Positions 58,633 through 64,000 of a stretch of 64,000 nucleotides of DNA are shown one piece after another; position 1 is the stretch's first letter, and every line of letters starts with the position of its first letter. Below the pieces are notes generated by a model. The model was not told the origin of the DNA and did not search any database. It saw only the letters and a program-made list of their open reading frames with translations. Location: positions 1 to 64,000 of the forward strand of contig FMBT01000520.1 in the NCBI GenBank assembly GCA_900095095.1, given 5' to 3'. Source of the stretch: Fragilariopsis cylindrus CCMP1102 (Eukaryota > Bacillariophyta > Bacillariophyceae > Bacillariales > Bacillariaceae). The translations under genes and the position numbers were made by a program.

Positions 58633-59310
58633 GAGTCCGATGGCAGTAGAAGAATAAATGTATTTGTATTTGTATTTGTATTACTACTGCTATTTGTATC
58701 TGTAGTATGTAAATAAATAATAATAATAGTATTTATACTATAAACTTTATCTGTGTTTTACTAGTACTAGATTTATGATTCGATTCGTTCCGATTCGATT
58801 TGATTTGATTTGATTTGATTTGATTTGATTTTTTTTTGGTCAAGAATGATTATGTAATTGTTCCTTGCCGAAAACCATTGGCCTGAAATGGTAATGTACA
58901 TTTTCTTTACCGAAAATTATTGGTCCAGAATTATTACGTAAATGTTCTTTACCGAAAACCTTTGGTAAAAAATAATTATGTAAATGTTCTTTGCCGAAAA
59001 CCTTTGTTCAAGAATCATTATGTAAATTCTCTTTACCAAAAATTGTTTGCCAAGAATTATTATGTCAATGTTCTTTGACGAAGTTCGATGGCTGTAGATG
59101 AATAAACAACGTACGTATGTTACGATTGTATTTGCTACTGCTATTAGAAGAATAGACAACGTATAGTATGTTACGATTGTATTGTATTGCTACTGCTACT
59201 GCTATTTGTATTGTAGTATGTAAATAAGTAATGATAATAATAGTAATAGTATTTATATATTTATTATAAACGTTATTGGTTATACTAGTATTAGATTTAC
59301 GATTCGATTC
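58633..59310 (+). repeat. Duplicated 3' region of the transposon
   Basis: The sequence from GATGGCAGTAG to CTAGATTTATGATTCGATTCG (58638-58786) is repeated, with changes and small insertions, at 59088-59310 (GATGGCTGTAG to TTAGATTTACGATTCGATTCG). Shared landmarks are CTACTGCTATTTGTA, GTAGTATGTAAATAA and a TAATAGTATTTATA run. Minisatellite copy B lies between the two halves. Confidence 0.7.
58838..59081 (+). repeat. Minisatellite copy B, six units of about 42 bp
   Basis: Matches copy A in intron 1 unit for unit, including unit-specific differences, with about five substitutions over 244 bp by eye. It also has the preceding GATTC/GATTTG run. The match is therefore a block duplication and not independent expansion. 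Confidence 0.85.
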
Positions 59311-59541
59311 GATCCATATAATATGATCATTCATTTTGATTCCATTGAACCGATGATTTTGTTACTGTCTTCTAATGAAATCATGAAAGTGAATACCTCA
59401 CCGGCATGAATAATGGAAGGGAATACAGTAGCAGTAGCTGTAGAAGACGTTGTAACAGTCATCCTTCCCATCTTGTGATTGTTGTTCTGCTCGTGATGGG
59501 TTTGAATTTGATGTTAGCACCAACACCTATGAGTGGGATGA

Positions 59542-59691
59542 TTAATTCCGGGAAGGTGCTGATGGCCATCTGATATCATCAAAGACTAGGAGCCTCTTCA
59601 AAGAATCAATTGCTATACGACCTCTAAATGCTTTACGAGGCTGACTTGATCTTTCCCAAATCGGACACTGAATAGTAAGATTGTCGGCCAT
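59542..59691 (-). CDS. Short minus-strand frame in transposon, 49 codons
   Basis: The ATG at 59691 opens MADNLTIQCPIWERSSQPRK and AFRGRIAIDSLKRLLVFDD, ending SAPSRN. Composition is protein-like, without low-complexity runs, in contrast to the flanks. It diverges from the acidic frame at 60094. It may be the first exon of a spliced gene or a remnant. No family was recognised. Confidence 0.3.
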   Translation of the reverse strand: MADNLTIQCPIWERSSQPRKAFRGRIAIDSLKRLLVFDDIRWPSAPSRN

Positions 59692-59792
59692 GGTGGTGGT
59701 ACTTGTTTGTTTGTTTGTTTATTTTGTTGTTGCTTTGTTTATTTTGATTTAAAATTTATGAAGAAAGCAATAGTAATGATAATAAAACAACA

Positions 59793-59992
59793 AGTTGAGC
59801 CGAGTCGAGTTGGGTGGAGTTGTGTTGTTTCTTAAGAGAGAACCAACTGACGAATCCATAAAGAACAACAACAACAACAACAACAACGACGTATTAATAA
59901 TAATAATAATATTAATAGTACAATGAGTTGAGTCGAGTTGAGTTGCCGAGTTGAGTTGCCAACTTTCTTAAGAGAGGACCAACAGACGAATT
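59793..59992 (+). repeat. Direct repeat of about 65 bp between divergent frames
   Basis: Copy 1 (59793-59855) and copy 2 (59924-59992) share GTTGAG-CGAGTCGAGTTG, then CTTAAGAGAG-ACCAAC-GACGAAT. The second has an extra GCCGAGTTGAGTT. They sit between the short minus-strand frame and the acidic plus-strand frame, so a regulatory or transposase-binding role is possible. Confidence 0.7.
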
Positions 59993-60093
59993 CTCCACGA
60001 AGGAAAAATAATAGTATGACGTCGTACTATTATTATTACTACTGTTTTCTTCATAAATTATAAATCAAAATAAACAAAAGCAACAACAACAAA

Positions 60094-60522
60094 ATGAAGA
60101 CATCCTTTTCTGTTAATGTAACTGGCAGTATTAATGTCAGTATCGAACCATCGAACGAAGATGGTGGTGGTGCTGCTGTCGACATTGTTCTTGTTGATGT
60201 GCTTCTTAAATCATTAATCGATGCTATCAAGAAGTATGCCGGTGACAAGGGAACTCCTACCATTGAAGAAGAAGAAGAAGAAGATCTATCCAGTCCTCTT
60301 CCACAACGTCGAGTTCCTTTAGATGCTGACGATGATACTGAAGCTAACGCTGACGCTGATGATGATGATGATGATGATACTACTGACGATGGAGAAGGTG
60401 AAGACGAAGCTACCGATTTGCCTACCGTCCAGGTTGACATTGACAATGAGTACGAGGAGGACTATCACCTCTTCCAGAAGATGCACATGATGTCTCTCCG
60501 TAGTCCTAACTTATTAGAATAA
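60094..60522 (+). CDS. Acidic accessory protein of the transposon, 142 residues
   Basis: The ATG follows a CAA-rich leader (CAACAACAACAAAATG). The N-terminal 50 residues look folded (MKTSFSVNVTGSINVSIEPS, then VDIVLVDVLLKSLIDAIKKY: strands and an amphipathic helix). The rest is Glu- and Asp-rich with LPQRRVPLDADD and ends HLFQKMHMMSLRSPNLLE. No family was recognised. Its place inside the TTAA-bounded element suggests it travels with the transposase. Strong acidity could mimic DNA or bind histones or a basic partner, which is only speculation. The frame is intact. Confidence 0.5.
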   Translation: MKTSFSVNVTGSINVSIEPSNEDGGGAAVDIVLVDVLLKSLIDAIKKYAGDKGTPTIEEEEEEDLSSPLPQRRVPLDADDDTEANADADDDDDDDTTDDGEGEDEATDLPTVQVDIDNEYEEDYHLFQKMHMMSLRSPNLLE

Positions 60523-60718
60523 GACTATCATTGTCATAATCAATATTAGAAGAAAATAAGTTAGATAATTGATTGATTTATTCCTTCTTATGCAATGTAT
60601 ACGTCTATTGGATGTATTTCGTGTTGTTTGTGGTGTTCGGGTATTCGTTGACATGTCATTCGATCTGATATAAAAAAAAGATTCTTGAATGATAAGTCGA
60701 TTGATAAGTGAGTATTTC

Positions 60719-60746
60719 CGAAAATGAATGAAAATTCGCGTACCCC
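60719..60746 (-). repeat. Right terminal inverted repeat (imperfect)
   Basis: On the minus strand GGGGTACGCGAATTTTCATT follows TTAA directly. It pairs with the left end after gaps of one to three bases. Confidence 0.5.
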
Positions 60747-60762
60747 TTAAAAACATCTTCTG

Positions 60763-60836
60763 CGTAGGATTGTACAGGATTTTCAGTACATGAGATTCAA
60801 AAATTCTCTAAAAATGAAAACCGAATACAGTTTTCA
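60763..60836. repeat. Right flanking pair: 27-bp motif and quasi-palindrome
   Basis: CGTAGGATTG then TACAGGATTTTCAGTAC at 60763-60789, 12 bp after the TTAA, and TGAAAACCGAATACAGTTTTCA at 60815-60836 with a T-run. The motif has the same orientation as the left copy but the order of the two parts is mirrored. Confidence 0.7.
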
Positions 60837-61154
60837 TTTTTTTTTGAAAACCGCGGGCAGTTTTTAAAAATCACCATGGATATACAGTGAGAAAAATTCC
60901 GAAGTTTGCTGATTTTCCACAACACTCTTGCACGAGAAAACGCCTTTTAAATTTTTTCTTTTGAGTCAGTTCGGCCGTTGCCGACGAAGAGCAATGATGA
61001 TTTCACTTACATACAATTCAACACAGACTTTGTTTCTAACAACAATCACTGTCAACTACGATCGATTCTAACATCGCTTGCAAGGAAAATATATCATATA
61101 AATCCATTAGCTTTTACAACAGTAGCGCACCAAATAGTATTATCAGCGATACAG

Positions 61155-61858
61155 TATGTCAACTAAGAAGAAGAAACGAACTAATTACAACAGCAACAAA
61201 AAAGGCCCCGCCTTACCATTCTAGCAGTGTCGATGACGACGTTCGAGGAACCAATCCTGCTACCACATCACTGTTGGTACTACAACAACTTTCCCAACTT
61301 ATTTCGGTATCATTGGCGCGTCGATGACGACTGCTAGATGCTACCATGACAGCTCCCCTCAAGACTGACTTCATTCCGAGTGCCGATTATATTGGAAGGC
61401 GTTTGTCAATTATTCATTGTTCGAAACTGATAATAAATAACATTGAATCAGCTTCGGTACCTAAACATGTAGCAACTTTTGAGAAGTTGTTCGATGCGGA
61501 TGATGTAAAAATATTGGAAGATCAGTAATTCGATCGATTCCTCTTCTCGTAGTGTACTGAAATATATTTATCAAAGAAAGACGATACGATTCCAGATATC
61601 GTAGTAAAAGAACTTCTAATGTTGGGACTTGATGTCAGATACTTGGACTTCAAATTCGGAAGAGAAAGCCGAAGTCATCCTCAAGATATGGCACTGTCTG
61701 ATAAGTACCATCAACGCATGAAGCATACTCAGGATACTAATAATTTTTGTGATTATATGAAGTCCAAAAAATCAGAGGCAAAGGAGATGGACAAACTCAG
61801 TCACTGTGCCGGATGTGATGACCTTTTAAACATTCGCTCATTAAGGGGCATTGTATAA
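61155..61858 (+). pseudogene. Fragmented reading frame right of transposon
   Basis: The ATG at 61155 starts MSTKKKKRTNYNSNKK and breaks at an A-run. A shifted frame gives SSVDDDVRGTNPATTSLLVL and QQLSQLISVSLARR. Another gives TDFIPSADYIGRRLSIIHCS up to 61528, and 61619-61858 gives LDVRYLDFKFGRESRSHPQD then CAGCDDLLNIRSLRG. Composition is protein-like, with several stops and shifts. It may be a decayed gene, a remnant of another mobile element, or a spliced gene whose introns were not resolved. No family was recognised. Confidence 0.3.
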
Positions 61859-62260
61859 AGTAGTACGATAACGATCTTCTACGACATTCATTCGTATCGG
61901 AGAATAATATCTAAATAAAACTAAGAAACAATACAACATTATGATCGACTATCGCTGATCAACGTCAGTCTCAATCTCAAACAAAGCATTTAAGGGGGCG
62001 TAATTTATCGTCCGGATTTTACCGCGATACACTATAACATGAACTAAAAGATAAAGTATGATAAAAACTGAAGCTTGACCCTCGTCATAAGATTCTCTCT
62101 ATTTTTATGCGAGACTATAATGTACGGAGACTGTTGATATTTTCATCGTTATTGTGTCCTACTTTACTATACAATACTAAGACGAGTCTCCTGAAAGAGA
62201 CCTATAGTAGGCATTGACTATGAGGGAGCGATGATGTGACGAACTAGATATTTTATAAAA
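61859..62260. other. Intergenic, no gene seen
   Basis: 3' flank of the dehydrogenase-bicupin gene. Plain AT-rich sequence, without repeats or frames worth naming. Confidence 0.5.
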
Positions 62261-64000
62261 TCAATCTTCTTTTTTGCACCATTCAGATATATATTGCTCG
62301 TAGACGGTATTACCTGTATTCGTAATGGTAGATCCAATAGAGGGTGAATTCCATTCAACGTCCCCTATTTCATGGACTTTTTCCCATGAGATGGATTGCC
62401 CTAATTCTGCACCAAGTTCTGTCTTGATCTTAGCTCCTGTAAGCACTACGCTTAAGTAAAAGAATGGATAATTGACCAAAACGCTTTGTCCAGGTTCTAA
62501 AACAACTTTGTACACTCGACATCGATCTCGTATTTTGATCAATTCATGGTGCTTCGCAACTAGTGGAATCAGGCTCATCACAGGAGGGGATCGAAGAATT
62601 TCTGCATCGATGCAGAACAATTCTTTATTATCCTCCATATTTGTAAGTCTGTGCACTAGTGGCTTGTCAGATTTATGCGTTCCGTACCGCTAACATGTTC
62701 GGAAAAAAGTACAGGTGCTCCGTTAGAAAAAATGGCACATGATGACAGTTACGACATGCATTTATCGCAAGCAGACGTAAGATAAATTTCTAGCCTATTT
62801 TTGAACTTACCACTTCGCCAAATTCCACTCGGTCACAAGCTGGATCACAACCCTTGACATGATTTACAAAATCAAGCCCACCGTCAGCCAAAAAGAAGTA
62901 CATAGAATCTTCCGAATGCTTGTGCGCCCCGGCTGTATGCTTGGGACTTACTCTACCCTTTACTACTCTAGTGTATTCGTTAGAAATCACGACGTGATGA
63001 TGTGGTTCATCAGCCACTTCGAGGATCTTTTCTTTTGTTCCATCAGGAAGAATCCATAAGTCTCCAACGTTGTCACCCACCTTGGATGTAGATGAAGGAC
63101 TGTTGGTATCATAGTTATTTGGTTGCGATGACGAGGAACTTGCGGAAACAGATACACCAGATAGCGTCTCGTAAACTTTAACCACTTGAGAATCATCCTT
63201 TTTGTCCAATCCCAGTCCGGAACCCCCAATAAATTGTTGTAATGCTGCCGTGGCAATCGGAACCGGACATCGTAATTCCTTTGCTGAACTATATACAATA
63301 TCCATATCCTTGATAAATATAGCAAGAGAACTCATTACTTTCTCTTGTTCAGGATTTTCACCGGTGTATTCGATCATTCGAGCACCACGATCACAGAACA
63401 TCCAACTAGCACCCGCTGCTCCTTTCACGATGTCGTAAAGTTGGTGGACGTCTAGTCCTGCTTTTGCTGCTAACGCCAAAGCTTCAGCAGCAACTGCTAT
63501 ATGTACACCCGCTAATAATTGATGGACCATTTTTACAGTCGATCCCATACCTGCACCTCCTTTAATTATATGTATTTCTTTCCCCATTGTCTGAAACAAT
63601 GGATCGACGAACTTAAGAGTTTCTTCATCTCCAGAAGCCATGATAGTAATTTCTCCAGATAACGCTCGTACTGGACCACCAGAAACTGGACAATCGAGAT
63701 AACGAATACCGCTCTTGTTAAACCTAGAACATGCTCGTTTACTCCATGCTGGTGTGACTGTCGATGAAACAATAACAGTCGTTCCCGATCGCAACAATGA
63801 TTCTAGGTTTACGCCATTGTTTTTCGAAACAAATCGACTGACATTGAACCTCATTCACCAGCACGATCCATACTACATCTGTAGTTTCCTTATCAACAAA
63901 CCGATCGAGTGTCAATATTTCCGATGGTGATGACGACGACGACGACGACGATGAAGCCTTTCCAAGTTGTTTAGCTTCAGCGTAAAATTTTGATACGATT
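62261..64000 (-). CDS. Beta-hydroxyacid dehydrogenase/bicupin fusion (5' end outside window)
   Basis: Enters at 64000 in frame (YAEAKQLGKASS). Exon ...62811 and exon 62689-62261 are joined across a 121-nt intron in phase 0. The first half is a 3-hydroxyisobutyrate dehydrogenase-type enzyme: DVVWIVLVNE and TTVIVSSTVTPAWSKRACSR (end of the Rossmann domain), then YLDCPVSGGPVRALSGEITI (substrate loop), Lys in GAGMGSTVKMVHQLLAGVHI (catalytic) and GAAGASWMFCDRGARM (C-terminal helical domain). A Ser/Asn linker leads to two cupin-like barrels: VVKGRVSPKHTAGAHKHSED (metal-ligand type His-x-His) and, after the intron, VYKVVLEPGQSVLVNYPFFY in which the ligands are lost. The dehydrogenase reads and reduces NAD(P) with a hydroxyacid; threonate-like substrates are possible. 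A one-base loss in an A-run near 63816-63826 breaks the frame. Confidence 0.75.

Larger units (their letters stand above)
53652..60750 (+). mobile_element. PiggyBac-like DNA transposon, about 7.1 kb
   Basis: The element is bounded by TTAA at 53652-53655 and 60747-60750, the piggyBac target site. Inside, the left end reads AGGGGGTAGTACACGAAATT (53656 on) and continues TTCATTATT. The right end, read inward on the minus strand, is GGGGTACGCGAATTTTCATT. These are imperfect inverted repeats with gaps. The cargo is a transposase gene (54100-58631), a duplicated 3' region with a minisatellite, a 49-codon minus-strand frame, a duplicated block and an acidic 142-codon frame. The ends were chosen from the TTAA plus inverted similarity; outer repeats at 53553 and 60836 could instead mark the true limits. 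The transposase as written has frame breaks near its C-terminus, so current activity is uncertain. Confidence 0.6.

Noticed and set aside
58917-59159. Repeat peptide (NIYIIIxxQRFSVK) on the minus strand of minisatellite B
   Set aside because: The 42-bp unit is a multiple of three so any frame yields a repeat peptide; no ATG context, and copy A is intronic.

Overview
The window is nuclear DNA of a photosynthetic stramenopile, most likely a diatom. The grounds are presequences that combine a signal peptide with an ASAF-like plastid motif (genes at 11738, 21063, 27576 and 34495), a thylakoid-lumen protein with an added twin-arginine signal, a DUF6824 protein and a diatom-type ankyrin-like protein, a PUFA-type ELO elongase, a GH81 beta-1,3-glucanase, and GT-AG introns of roughly 100-300 nt. 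The DNA is AT-rich and full of trinucleotide repeats that encode Asn, Ser, Thr, Asp and Gln tracts, so many long apparent frames opposite real genes are shadows. No operons are expected. Genes sit on both strands, and several pairs diverge from short shared upstream regions.

Layout. 0-17.5 kb: a broken low-complexity gene; a lectin-sulfotransferase fusion; a DUF6824 protein; an ankyrin-like protein; a fatty-acid elongase; a RETICULATA-related plastid membrane protein; a Gly-rich single-pass membrane protein; an FSH1-like protein without its nucleophile. 17.6 kb: one 5S rRNA gene. 17.9-34.5 kb: a HAD phosphatase, a plastid SET-domain methyltransferase, the mRNA export factor RAE1, a multi-pass class 3 lipase, a plastid DUF1995 protein, a disordered repeat protein and a lumenal protein. 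35-53 kb: a GH81 glucanase, a 2OG-Fe(II) oxygenase with Sel1-like repeats, an aldo/keto reductase, an M16 insulysin/nardilysin-like peptidase and a very large disordered protein. 53.6-60.8 kb: a piggyBac-like DNA transposon. 62.3-64.0 kb: the 3' part of a dehydrogenase-bicupin fusion.

The most unusual region is the transposon. TTAA sites and short imperfect inverted ends bound about 7.1 kb. The transposase has a piggyBac-type core, a SAP-like segment and a C-terminal zinc finger. Its two introns share sequence at both ends and look like diverged copies of one intron. One intron carries a six-unit minisatellite that recurs almost unchanged downstream of the gene. The element also holds an acidic reading frame and a tiny opposing frame on either side of a duplicated block. 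These are readings of the sequence and were not checked by alignment.

Several otherwise conserved genes are broken by single-base frame changes, mostly in homopolymers or short repeats (near 1625, 6268, 14158, 18140, 18590, 20270, 20457, 58106, 58335 and 63821). Because these genes are clearly conserved on both sides of each break, residual assembly indels are the simplest explanation, although some could be real mutations. Exon borders were inferred from GT/AG sites that keep frame and protein continuity, without transcript evidence.
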